This document shows positions 33,469 to 41,011 of a DNA stretch of 43,236 nt, in pieces (positions within the stretch are counted from its first letter, which is position 1; the number at the start of each line of letters is the position of its first letter). The DNA lies in NCBI GenBank assembly GCA_021372375.1, contig JAJFUN010000093.1, forward strand, positions 1-43,236, in the 5' to 3' direction. The notes beneath the pieces were generated by a model that made no database searches, was not told where the DNA came from, and was given only the letters and a program-made list of their open reading frames with translations. A program made the position numbers and the translations under genes. This DNA is from Pelosinus sp. (GTDB lineage: Bacteria > Bacillota > Negativicutes > Propionisporales > Propionisporaceae).

Positions 33469-34323
33469 ATGGGAAAAACTAGAGTATTGGTAGTGGATGA
33501 TTCAGTCTTTAGCCAAACAGCCATTTCCGGCTTGCTCGAAGAATCAGGTTTTGAAGTGTGTTCTTGTGCAGCAACAGGTCATGATGCAGTAGCTAAGTAT
33601 CGACAGCTTGAGCCGGATATTGTTACGATGGATTACACGCTGCCAGATATTGATGGTTTAACCTGTAGCCGGCAAATCTTAACCATTAATCCAGCGGCGC
33701 AAATTGTAATTCTTAGTGCGATGAAGGATCAAAAATTGATTACAAAAGGCAGAGCACTTGGCATTCGAGCATTTTTACAGAAACCTGCTAAACAGGAAGA
33801 GCTGGTGCAAACACTGCAAATGATAAGTACTAAGAGCAATGTGACTGGTGAGTTGCAGGCAATGTACTTGAGATATTTCCAGCAGGCGCTGACGGAAAAT
33901 CTAAAAAATATGGCGCATATTGCAGCAAAGACTATTTCTGAAAGGAAAGAAAAACAAAAGTTTGTGGCGCACGGGGCAGCTATTATGCTTGGGATTACAG
34001 GTACATACCAAGGACGGATTATTTTGGATGTAGCACAGGATACTTTAGTAAATTTGGTACAAGCCATGCTTGGTACCAATAATCTTAGCGAAAACGATAT
34101 GTTAAATAGTATTGCTGAATTCGCCAATATTATTGCTGGCTACGGCGTGTCTGAAATTAATAATTGCTACAAAGATGTGGAACTTAGGCTTACGCCGCCT
34201 AGTATTTTACTGGGCGAAGCGCTTAGTGTTATAAATCAAAGAATAAAATCTTGCACGGTAGTAGTCGAAACTAATGCGGGTGATATTTATTTAAATATTG
34301 GCTTTGCAGGGGGGCAATCATAG
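33469..34323 (+). CDS. Response regulator receiver fused to a CheX-like domain
   Basis: A 284-residue protein. Residues 4-120 are a receiver domain: VLVVDDSVFSQ, DIVTMDYTLPDIDGL with phospho-acceptor Asp55, the switch Ser in ILSAMKD, and LQKPAKQEELV. The C-terminal 140 residues resemble CheX/CheC-type phosphatases (LGITGTYQGRIILD, SIAEFANIIAGYGVSEINN), whose E-x2-N motif removes phosphate from CheY-P. The ATG at 33469 follows TTGAGGTGG; an in-frame GTG three codons earlier overlaps that site. The fusion could let phosphorylation of its own receiver control phosphatase or target binding. The next gene is a stand-alone CheX-like protein overlapping by 1 bp. Confidence 0.87.
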   Translation: MGKTRVLVVDDSVFSQTAISGLLEESGFEVCSCAATGHDAVAKYRQLEPDIVTMDYTLPDIDGLTCSRQILTINPAAQIVILSAMKDQKLITKGRALGIRAFLQKPAKQEELVQTLQMISTKSNVTGELQAMYLRYFQQALTENLKNMAHIAAKTISERKEKQKFVAHGAAIMLGITGTYQGRIILDVAQDTLVNLVQAMLGTNNLSENDMLNSIAEFANIIAGYGVSEINNCYKDVELRLTPPSILLGEALSVINQRIKSCTVVVETNAGDIYLNIGFAGGQS

Positions 34324-34781
34324 TGGATGTAAGATTAGTAAACCCATTTGTCGATGCGATTGCAGGCGTGATGCCGCAACTGGGGTTTCAAAGCGTCAGT
34401 CGAAGCAAAATGACAGTACAAGATCAGTATGTTTTGAGTAAAGGCGTTGTTGTCATTGTCGGCTTGACTGATGATGTAAAGGGTAATGTCGTATATAATT
34501 TATCAGAAGAAAGCGTTAAGGCTATTGCATCTGTTATGATGATGGGCATGCCTGTGACGAAAATTGATAATATGGTGCAAAGCGCGATATCAGAACTTGC
34601 CAATATGATTACAGGCAATGCGGCAGTTCATATTGAAAAGGCGGGATTTCGCGTAGATATTTCAACGCCAAGTTTAGTAGTTGGGCCAGATGCCAAAGTC
34701 AAAATATGCGGGACGAAATTTTTGGTAATTGAACTAATGGTTGATGACATACCGATGGAATTAAATATTGGCATTGAGTAG
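34323..34781 (+). CDS. CheX-like chemotaxis phosphatase
   Basis: A 152-residue CheX-family protein (MDVRLVNPFVDAIAGVMPQL, VVVIVGLTDDVKGNVVYNLS, SAISELANMITGNAAV with the E-x2-N motif). CheX dephosphorylates CheY-P and helps adaptation. The start is GTG at 34323, overlapping the previous stop by 1 bp, behind GGGGGG. It forms a two-gene unit with the REC-CheX protein, and no cheA or flagellar gene is nearby, so the partner response regulator may be the fused receiver itself. Confidence 0.9.
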   Translation: MDVRLVNPFVDAIAGVMPQLGFQSVSRSKMTVQDQYVLSKGVVVIVGLTDDVKGNVVYNLSEESVKAIASVMMMGMPVTKIDNMVQSAISELANMITGNAAVHIEKAGFRVDISTPSLVVGPDAKVKICGTKFLVIELMVDDIPMELNIGIE

Positions 34782-34785
34782 TAGT

Positions 34786-34836
34786 AAAAGGTATGTTTCA
34801 AAATAGTGCAAGGCGCTATTTTGAAACATACCTTTT
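34786..34836 (+). terminator. Strong terminator after the cheX pair
   Basis: A perfect 21-bp stem (34786-34806 with 34816-34836) surrounds a 9-base loop and ends in CCTTTTC on the plus strand, with AAAAGG at its other base. It could also act for the convergent RelA/SpoT-like gene. Confidence 0.85.
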
Positions 34837-34902
34837 CTCTAGCTAAGAAAGTGTAACACTTCGGGCTTAATCGTTTAAGGTTGGTTTTAAAACGTATAAC
34901 GC

Positions 34903-35808
34903 CTATACGTGGAGATGACTGCAGGCTAACGCAAATAAAGTATGCTTTTCTGTTTTCAGGGCCAGCAGTAAAGAAGAAGACAGGTGAGTGGCATCGATAG
35001 CGCAATAAACAGTAAAGACAAGAAGCATAATGCATAGCAGGGGATTTCCGGCGGCTATGCGCAGCGGTTGGTATCCGTTCATAGACTTTACTAAGGAAAC
35101 CGTTTTTCTTTTGAGGCTGGCGGTTTTTTGCTGAAGCAGAGTGAAGCTTTTTTGTGGTAAAGCTTCATGTAAGCCTAGCGCAGGGGCAAGCTTTGGTTTT
35201 GTCACAAGCGCAGGCTGCAGCTGGGCGCGTAGTTGGCTAAATTCTCCGTCTGCAATTTCCAACAGTCCTGCCAAACGGGAAAAACTGCGACGGGCGGAAT
35301 AAGAAAGAGCGGTGGAAGCTTTATAGCCTAAGTCATGCTCTATTTCGGCCCAGGCATGCTGTAAAATTGAACAAATTTGTATTTCGATTTTACAGTTTTT
35401 AAATTTTATGTACTGAGGGACCTGCAGCAAGGGTGCAGGCAGGCTGGCGACTAAATGCAAGGATAAATAGCCAAATTGATTGGGCGCTAATAATTTTCGT
35501 TTATCTATCGAATTTTCCTTGTCGATTGCCAGCCTTTCTTGGAGCAGGTCTGCTATCTGGTCTACATCATCTTCAAAATAGGTAATAATTCTAAGTCCAC
35601 ACAGGTCGGTAATGTCGTCAAGTTCGGTGTATTTGTTATGGCTGACTATTTTTTGCCGCAGGCTGGCCGCGGTTTTGACTCTGGCCATGACAGACTGGAC
35701 GCGTATATTATTTTTTTGCAAAATAGCAGATACAAATTGCTGCATTTGATTGGTGAAATCCTCATATAAGGGATAGTTTGTATGATATATATCAAGCATT
35801 TGTTCCAT
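34903..35808 (-). CDS. RelA/SpoT-domain protein (GTP pyrophosphokinase-like) with C-terminal membrane segment
   Basis: A 301-residue protein. Residues about 38-200 form a single (p)ppGpp-synthetase domain: RVKTAASLRQKI, DITDLCGLRIITYFEDDVDQI, FGYLSLHLV, and EIQICSILQHAWAEIEHDLGYK, the acceptor and Mg-binding motif. No HD hydrolase, TGS or ACT domain is present, so it is an alarmone-synthetase-like short protein. Unlike common small synthetases it continues to about residue 255-275 with a hydrophobic stretch (PLLCIMLLVFTVYCAI) that looks like a membrane anchor. GGAGGATATT precedes the ATG. Whether it makes ppGpp, pppGpp, pGpp or (p)ppApp, or acts on tRNA as toxic SAS enzymes do, is not readable. 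Flanked by terminators, it is a lone gene. Confidence 0.88.
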   Translation of the reverse strand: MEQMLDIYHTNYPLYEDFTNQMQQFVSAILQKNNIRVQSVMARVKTAASLRQKIVSHNKYTELDDITDLCGLRIITYFEDDVDQIADLLQERLAIDKENSIDKRKLLAPNQFGYLSLHLVASLPAPLLQVPQYIKFKNCKIEIQICSILQHAWAEIEHDLGYKASTALSYSARRSFSRLAGLLEIADGEFSQLRAQLQPALVTKPKLAPALGLHEALPQKSFTLLQQKTASLKRKTVSLVKSMNGYQPLRIAAGNPLLCIMLLVFTVYCAIDATHLSSSLLLALKTEKHTLFALACSHLHV

Positions 35809-35920
35809 AATAATATCCTCCTGGGCAAGCGTTAAAATCCAATCACGACCTTAGTATAATTCTAAAATATGACAAATATATGACAATCTTCTCCAAGGGA
35901 TAAAAGACTATAAAACTAAA

Positions 35921-35956
35921 GGACTGTTCGCATTAGTAATTTAATGCGAACAGTCC
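35921..35956 (-). terminator. Terminator of the secreted-protein gene (minus strand)
   Basis: GGACTGTTCGCATTA (35921-35935) pairs perfectly with TAATGCGAACAGTCC (35942-35956). Read on the minus strand it is followed by TTTAGTTTTATAG. The stem is related to that at 7440-7475. Confidence 0.65.
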
Positions 35957-35959
35957 CTT

Positions 35960-36090
35960 TTAACCAGAATTCCCTCTAAAAGCAACTCCCTCCGGCGCTT
36001 TGCGCCACCTCCCTCAAGGATGGAGGCTCTTCATTTTAGTCTCCCTCTTCGAGGGGAATGTCGCTTTTAGCGACAGGAGGAGGCTTTAAA
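35960..36090. repeat. Probable interspersed palindromic repeat
   Basis: The segment is GC-richer than its surroundings and contains two compact hairpins, GGCGC-TTT-GCGCC (35994-36006) and GTCGCT-TTT-AGCGAC (36060-36074), framed by CTCCCTC and GAGGGG repeats that can pair. No coding function is credible. It looks like a REP-type extragenic repeat; only one copy is present here. Confidence 0.5.
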
Positions 36091-36122
36091 GACATGTTTA
36101 GTGGCGGCTCCGAGGAAGAAAC

Positions 36123-37205
36123 TTACGGCTTGACTTTTTGTGGTTCCTGCGGCTTACTCGAGATGATTAATCGTACAGGTAAATTAGAGGCCCCCGGGGG
36201 ACTGAACGTAAACCAGAGCGATTCTTGTCCGTCAAAACTGCCTAGGTAGGTGCTATAAGCCGAGTCTGAGCCTAATGACAGCCTGCCATCTGGCGTGAAT
36301 AGGCTATATGGTTTTTGATGACGATATTTGATGCCAAGTGTTCCGGCATATTCGCCGCCGCGCGGATTAAGAAAGTAATAAATATTGCTGCTGCTATCGG
36401 TAGGAAGAAACAGGTGATAAAATACACCGTAATTTCCGTAATTTATGGCTGCACTGCCGTCAGTGGCATCAATACCTGTAACATATTTATCTTTCTCATT
36501 GTCGGCCAGGATAATGGCAACAGGGCCATCTTCGTCGCGATAGAGGTTGTCAGGCAGTACCAGCCGGTCCATGCCGTCAAAAGTGCCGCGCAGCTTGGTC
36601 TGGTCATTAGGCTGGATTTTGGCGCTACGGGCAAAATCAGCAATATCGGTATGCATAGGCAGCATCATGACCTTTACCGTTACCGGTGCATCGGTGGTAA
36701 AATCATAAATGCCATTGACTAAAGCGTTGGTCATTACCTTAATATCTTTAAGCTTATCATCGATGACCTTAATTTCTTTAGGGGCCAGTTCAATTTGTCT
36801 AATGCCGGCATTATCAAGATAATTCTGCTGGGCAGTTTTGCCAACATCCATGTAGTTTTTACTAGGACCGCTGTAGCCTTCCTTATAAATAGTAATGTGT
36901 ACAGGTTCTGTACCCGGGTTTTCCAAGGTTGCCAGAATACGTTTGGGTGTAGTGGTGCCATTGACATGATACATAAACACGCGGACATTGCCGCTGACGG
37001 TGTCCTGATAGAGGATTCCGTCCTCAGGTGCTGTTTCCGGACTGTCAGATAAAATAAGCTTGCCGCCGTAAGGCGAAATGCGCACAGACCATTCAGGATA
37101 TTCTAAACTATTATACGGTACTACCTCTCCCGGTTTGTCGCTGGCTAGGGCAGTGGCGGAAAGCAGCATAATAAACAGTAACGCTAGATAAGTACGTAAT
37201 TTCAA
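36123..37205 (-). CDS. Secreted protein of unknown function
   Basis: About 360 residues with an N-terminal signal peptide (LKLRTYLALLFIMLLSATALA, cleaved near ALA|SD). The start is TTG at 37205 behind AAAGGAGGCGG; the frame continues upstream to an ATG but without a ribosome site. The mature part has repeated beta-like segments (PEWSVRISPYGG, NVRVFMYHVNGTT, PVHITIYKEGYSG) and a central GTFDGMDRLVLPD, and reads as an extracellular beta-rich protein. No enzyme motif or anchor was recognised. It is a lone minus-strand gene, between a DMT permease and a repeat-rich spacer. Confidence 0.75.
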   Translation of the reverse strand: MKLRTYLALLFIMLLSATALASDKPGEVVPYNSLEYPEWSVRISPYGGKLILSDSPETAPEDGILYQDTVSGNVRVFMYHVNGTTTPKRILATLENPGTEPVHITIYKEGYSGPSKNYMDVGKTAQQNYLDNAGIRQIELAPKEIKVIDDKLKDIKVMTNALVNGIYDFTTDAPVTVKVMMLPMHTDIADFARSAKIQPNDQTKLRGTFDGMDRLVLPDNLYRDEDGPVAIILADNEKDKYVTGIDATDGSAAINYGNYGVFYHLFLPTDSSSNIYYFLNPRGGEYAGTLGIKYRHQKPYSLFTPDGRLSLGSDSAYSTYLGSFDGQESLWFTFSPPGASNLPVRLIISSKPQEPQKVKP

Positions 37206-37302
37206 ATAAACCGCCTCCTTTATTAAAATACCATAAGTATAACAAATCACCCGCTGGCTGTAAAATGATAATACTACCAGCGTTTGTGATATGGTAAGAT
37301 GC

Positions 37303-38163
37303 TTACTGTGCAGCTTTCATTTTTTTGACAGAACTAAGCGCAGGCAGGATATAGCGAATGCTGATGGCTGTCAGGAGGATGCCGCCGCCGATTAATGACC
37401 AAAAGCCAGGCTTTTCGCCTAAAAAGATAAAGACCCATACCGGATTTAAAATAGGTTCAATCATAGTAATAATCGCTGACTCGAGGGCCGTGACTTGTTT
37501 AATGGCCAGCGAATAAAGCGTATAAGCAAGGCCGATTTGAATACAGCCGAGGGCGATAATAGCTTCCCAGCCGACAAACCCGGGGGAGCCGTCAAAGAGA
37601 AAAGGAATACCAACAAGAAAGGTGAAAAAGTTGCCTAATAGCACAACGCCAAAGGGGGCACCGTCTTTTTGATGACGCATGGTTATTGCCATAATTGCCA
37701 TGGCAAAGCCGGCAAGAATGCCGAGCAAATTCCCCAAGAGGCCGCCTGCTCCCATTTGATCCTGGAAAAAAAGCAGCATACCCATACTTGCTGTGCCAAG
37801 GGCCAAGCAATCAGACAGCGCTGGTTTTTCCTTTAAAAATACCGCCCCAATAATCGCGACAAAAATCGGGCAGGTATATTCAAGAAGGATAGCATTAGCC
37901 GCTGTCGTCAGTTTATTTGCCGCGACAAAAGCCACCATCATGACAGCATAGGCAGCCGCGCCGCACAAAATAGCAGGATTAATCGTAAGTTTTTCCTTGC
38001 GGAAGAAAGCCCAGATTACAATGGAGGCAATGCCGCTGCGGGCGGAAGCAATGGCCATAGGGTTCCAATCAACATATTTAATGCCAATACCGCTGGTACT
38101 CCATAAGAGGGCTGTGGCTACCAGGAGGAGTATACCGCCAAGTCGATTATGTAAAAGCTGCAA
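37303..38163 (-). CDS. DMT/EamA-family transporter
   Basis: A 286-residue membrane protein with about ten hydrophobic segments forming two EamA repeats (LLLVATALLWSTSGIGIKYV...; LLGNLLGILAGFAMAIMAIT). The usual EamA hallmarks near the ends of each half, LEYTCPIFVAIIGAVFLKEK and IEPILNPVWVFIFLGEKP, are present. It is likely an exporter of amino acids or other metabolites; the substrate cannot be read. The start is TTG at 38163, behind AAGGAG by 8 bp; a longer frame upstream to 38325 shows no ribosome site and a non-membrane tail. Confidence 0.88.
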   Translation of the reverse strand: MQLLHNRLGGILLLVATALLWSTSGIGIKYVDWNPMAIASARSGIASIVIWAFFRKEKLTINPAILCGAAAYAVMMVAFVAANKLTTAANAILLEYTCPIFVAIIGAVFLKEKPALSDCLALGTASMGMLLFFQDQMGAGGLLGNLLGILAGFAMAIMAITMRHQKDGAPFGVVLLGNFFTFLVGIPFLFDGSPGFVGWEAIIALGCIQIGLAYTLYSLAIKQVTALESAIITMIEPILNPVWVFIFLGEKPGFWSLIGGGILLTAISIRYILPALSSVKKMKAAQ

Positions 38164-38381
38164 AGTAAAGTCTCCTTTCGTAAGTGCATTTGCTGCTATT
38201 ATGACACAATACTCTAAATTTCTGGCCGCGTCAATTGTTATATATAACGCATTAAAGAATTTTCTATAAAGCAATGTCAAATAACTCTTGATGAGTCTGC
38301 TATCTTTTATTTTGCAGGTAATCAATGGTATTAAAACGAAATCTAATGAATAAGCGAATTAATTAGATGGAGGTTGGCAAA

Positions 38382-38596
38382 ATGAACGAAAAAGGTTCAG
38401 TTAGTAATGCCTTTCAAACATTTATGAAGGAAGCTCCAGAACATCAGAAGATATGGATGGAAACCGTACAAAACTGGATTCAGCAAGCAAACTTGACTCA
38501 AAGACAGAAGAACTTGCATATATTGCTGTATTAGCGTCAGTCAGGCTCGAAAGCGGATTGTCCTTTCACGTAAAACACGCTAAGTCGCTGGGGTAA
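38382..38596 (+). pseudogene. Broken carboxymuconolactone-decarboxylase (AhpD-like) gene
   Basis: An ATG at 38382 behind TGGAGG opens MNEKGSVSNAFQTFMKEAPE up to about 38482. The frame then changes by one base to KLDSKTEELAYIAVLASVRL and SFHVKHAKSLG, ending at TAA 38594-38596. Together they read as the first 70 or so residues of a CMD-family protein, normally 110-120 long, so both a frameshift and a 3' truncation are present. It sits at the edge of the AT-rich accessory stretch. Sequencing error could explain the shift but not the missing C-terminus. Confidence 0.7.
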
Positions 38597-38678
38597 TCAA
38601 TTATGATAAATGAAATTAAATGCGGCAAGCAAAGTTAGTTTGTAAATTATAACAAACAGGGAGGGTTTCAAGTTAAAT

Positions 38679-39311
38679 ATGACTATTCCAAATTCGAATA
38701 AAATATATCCAAGAAATAATGATTGTCAAACTATATATCTTAAAAATGTAATTACAAGAGATAATATAAAAGTTGGAGATTATACAATATATAATGACTT
38801 TTATAATGATCCAAGAGATTTTGAAAAAAATAATGTACTATATCAGTATCCTATAAACAATGATAAATTAATAATTGGGAAATTTTGTTCAATTGCATGT
38901 AAAGCAAAGTTTCTCATGACCAGTGGAAATCATACAATGAAATCACTATCTACTTATACATTTCCAATATTTTATGAGGAATGGGGGTTAGACGTCAGCC
39001 ATATAACAGACGCTTGGGATAATAAAGGTGATATTGTAATCGGTAATGATGTATGGATAGGATATGATGCTATAATCATGTCAGGTGTGAAAATTGGCGA
39101 TGGTGCAATTATTGGAACCAGATCAGTAGTTACTAACGATGTATCACCTTATGCTATTGTTGGCGGCGTACCAGCAAAAGTTATAAAGAAAAGGTTTAGT
39201 GATGATGTAATTTTAAAATTGCTAAAAATTAAGTGGTGGGATTGGTCATACGAAAAAATCCAAGCAAATATTCAATACATTCAATCAGGAAATGTTGATA
39301 AAGTAGTTTAA
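38679..39311 (+). CDS. Vat/CatB-like xenobiotic O-acetyltransferase
   Basis: A 210-residue left-handed beta-helix (hexapeptide-repeat) acetyltransferase. KLIIGKFCSIACKAKFLMTS, GNHTMKSLSTYTFP, DIVIGNDVWIGYDAIIMSGV and IVGGVPAKVIKKRFSDDVI match the Vat (streptogramin A) / CatB (chloramphenicol) family; the His in GNH is the catalytic residue. It might acetylate an antibiotic or a cell-surface sugar; resistance is not established by sequence alone. The gene is markedly more AT-rich than the operons before it, and its AGGGAGGG site is 13 bp from the ATG, longer than usual. Both hint at recent acquisition. Confidence 0.87.
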   Translation: MTIPNSNKIYPRNNDCQTIYLKNVITRDNIKVGDYTIYNDFYNDPRDFEKNNVLYQYPINNDKLIIGKFCSIACKAKFLMTSGNHTMKSLSTYTFPIFYEEWGLDVSHITDAWDNKGDIVIGNDVWIGYDAIIMSGVKIGDGAIIGTRSVVTNDVSPYAIVGGVPAKVIKKRFSDDVILKLLKIKWWDWSYEKIQANIQYIQSGNVDKVV

Positions 39312-39444
39312 TCTAACAAGGTCTTGGCTGTGATGGTCAAGACTTGGTTATTTACTCATAAGTTAGACTATTGCTTAACAAGTAAGAGAGAATCATGTAC
39401 TATATAATAGACCTTTATTTTATAGTTAGGAGAAATTAATCTTT

Positions 39445-39867
39445 ATGTATGTATTTTCAATTGTACTAATCGTGGCATCAAACATTCTTTATAATATATG
39501 TCAGAAATCAACGCCAGAAAGTGTCAACCCAATGTCTTCTCTACTTGTAACCTATTTAACTGCATCGATCATAACTCTTATTACATTTCTACTTTTTTAT
39601 ACAGATGAAAATTTAGTTCAATCTATAAAAAGACTAAATTGGACAAGTATTGTTCTCGGCATTACAATTGTTGGTCTTGAATTTGGCTATTTGATGGCAT
39701 ATAGGGCAGGTTGGAATATAAGCGTTGGCTCTTTAGTATCAAATATTATTCTTGCACTGATGCTTATTCCAGTTGGTGTTTTATTCTACCAAGAGGGATT
39801 TGCTGTAAATAAGATATTAGGTGTAGTGCTTTGTTTGGTTGGTCTGATACTACTAAATAAGAATTAA
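39445..39867 (+). CDS. Half-size EamA/DMT-like membrane protein
   Basis: A 140-residue protein with four hydrophobic segments (VFSIVLIVASNILYNICQ; LLVTYLTASIITLITFLLF; SIVLGITIVGLEFGYLMAY; VGSLVSNIILALMLIPVGVLF) and a fifth at the C-terminus (ILGVVLCLVGLILLN). That is one EamA repeat, as in small multidrug-resistance-type or paired DMT transporters. It would need to act as a dimer. TAGGAGAAATTAATCTTT precedes the ATG. Substrate unknown; placed after an acetyltransferase in AT-rich DNA. Confidence 0.82.
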   Translation: MYVFSIVLIVASNILYNICQKSTPESVNPMSSLLVTYLTASIITLITFLLFYTDENLVQSIKRLNWTSIVLGITIVGLEFGYLMAYRAGWNISVGSLVSNIILALMLIPVGVLFYQEGFAVNKILGVVLCLVGLILLNKN

Positions 39868-39917
39868 AGTATAGTAGTCCTGTTTTTTTACTCTTATCTC
39901 CTAGCAGTACTTGGATT

Positions 39918-39946
39918 TTGACAAGGCTCTGACGATTTGTTATAAT
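39918..39946 (+). promoter_or_regulatory. Consensus sigma-A promoter of tRNA-Arg
   Basis: TTGACA (39918-39923) and TATAAT (39941-39946) are both perfect consensus hexamers with a 17-bp spacer. The predicted start lies about 10 bp before the tRNA 5' end. Confidence 0.9.
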
Positions 39947-39963
39947 ATTTGAGGTAACGATAT

Positions 39964-40042
39964 GCGCCCGTAGCTCAGGTGGATAGAGCGGTGGTTTCCT
40001 AAACCGCGTCTTGCGGGGGTTCGAGTCCCTCCGGGCGCACCA
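39964..40042 (+). tRNA. tRNA-Arg (anticodon CCT)
   Basis: A complete cloverleaf can be drawn: acceptor GCGCCCG/CGGGCGC, D arm GCTC...GAGC, anticodon stem GTGGT/ACCGC around TTCCTAA (anticodon CCT, reading AGG), 7-base variable loop, and T arm GGGGG/CCCTC with TTCGAGT. The CCA end is encoded. A perfect promoter stands upstream and a terminator hairpin follows at 40058. Confidence 0.96.
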
Positions 40043-40053
40043 CTTAAAAAACT

Positions 40054-40168
40054 AGTAATGGCAAGGCTTCAGAGGTTCTGAGCCTTGCCATTTTTGTATT
40101 TCTGTATATTGATTGTATGGAATTTGTAGAAGAGTATAGAAAATATATAAAAAAATATTGCCTTCCTA
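40054..40168. repeat. Direct repeat, copy 1 (next to tRNA-Arg), containing the tRNA terminator
   Basis: About 115 bp that recur, diverged to roughly 80% by eye, at 40775-40898. Both begin AGTAATGGCAAGG, hold CAGAGGTTCTGAGC and GCCATTTTTGTATTT, share GTATGGAATTT, and end near TTCCTA. It starts with a hairpin, ATGGCAAGGCT/AGCCTTGCCAT (40058-40091), followed by five T, the likely tRNA terminator. Confidence 0.8.
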
Positions 40169-40243
40169 TTTGCATATCTGGCGAAAATAATCAATTGCGA
40201 TTCTTCTAATTTGTTAGATTGGCATATAAGAAGGCTTGCGGTA

Positions 40244-40666
40244 TTAGATAGATTCTTTTTGAATAACTTTATCGTGGTTATTAGTAATCCATAAAATAAT
40301 AGATTCAAGCGCATTGGCAAGTTTCGAATTTTCTGGAGGGGTCTTCCAATCTTCGTCTAATTTTGTTTTACCCAAAAATTTATCAACTTTATACGATAAC
40401 TTTTCAGTATCTTTATATTTCAAGTTTTCGACATCAATACATCTATGAGAAATTACAGATGTATTTGTTTCCACAACGTGTGTTTTTACCCAACAATCCA
40501 AATAGTAGTTACCATCATTATGATATGCAACTATCCTAGTTATATCCAATGAAATAACTACTTTGCTGTCTTCGTACACACTAAACCATTGATTTTCAGC
40601 AAAACATACACTGCAAATAGTTATTATTAAAAAAATAGTTAGTAAAAGTGTCTTAATTTTATGCAT
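40244..40666 (-). CDS. Small secreted protein of unknown function
   Basis: A 140-residue protein with a signal peptide (KTLLLTIFLIITICSVCFA|EN). The mature part has short beta segments (WFSVYEDSKVVISLDITRIV; NYYLDCWVKTHV), a few cysteines and a C-terminal amphipathic helix (LANALESIILWITNNHDKVI). This resembles small secreted proteins of unknown function common in Sporomusa-like and related genomes, though the family was not identified. AGGAGGC precedes the ATG. It lies between the two direct repeats and points toward the tRNA. Confidence 0.75.
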   Translation of the reverse strand: MHKIKTLLLTIFLIITICSVCFAENQWFSVYEDSKVVISLDITRIVAYHNDGNYYLDCWVKTHVVETNTSVISHRCIDVENLKYKDTEKLSYKVDKFLGKTKLDEDWKTPPENSKLANALESIILWITNNHDKVIQKESI

Positions 40667-41011
40667 ACAAAAGCCTCCTAATATTTCATCTTTGTACTAA
40701 TTTCAATATTTATTTTTATTTCCCTTCTGGATAAAACACCACCATCATTCCTGTCTTCGTCCAATTAAGAATAGAGTAATGGCAAGGCGTCAGAGGTTCT
40801 GAGCTTTGCCATTTTTGTATTTTTGAACATGATTTTTGTTGAATGTATGGAATTTATTGAAGGGCAGAGAAAATAAATTAATAGTTATTGACTTCCTAAA
40901 GTGCACTCATATATTAAGAAATTGCTTTTTTCGTAATTATGGTAGCAAACCCCATATGTGATAAAATATACATACAATAAATTTTTATAGCAAAGAAAGC
41001 GAGGAGATGTA
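40667..41011. other. 345-bp spacer holding repeat copy 2
   Basis: No gene is supported. It contains the second direct repeat (40775-40898) with its own hairpin, and must hold the promoters of the flanking divergent genes. A TAAAAT-like -10 is visible near 40969, without a convincing -35. Confidence 0.5.
40775..40898. repeat. Direct repeat, copy 2
   Basis: Second, diverged copy of 40054-40168, with hairpin ATGGCAAGGC/GCTTTGCCAT (40779-40812, one G:U pair) and a T run. No tRNA sequence precedes it. The repeats flank a 600-bp segment carrying one secreted-protein gene. Confidence 0.8.

Noticed and set aside
36058-36249. 63-codon reading frame on the plus strand
   Set aside because: It covers the palindromic repeat and the antisense of a secreted-protein gene; no ribosome site or homology is visible.
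39964-40042. tRNA-Arg as a phage or island attachment site
   Set aside because: No integrase gene is visible, and the nearby direct repeats start after the tRNA 3' end and do not copy it.
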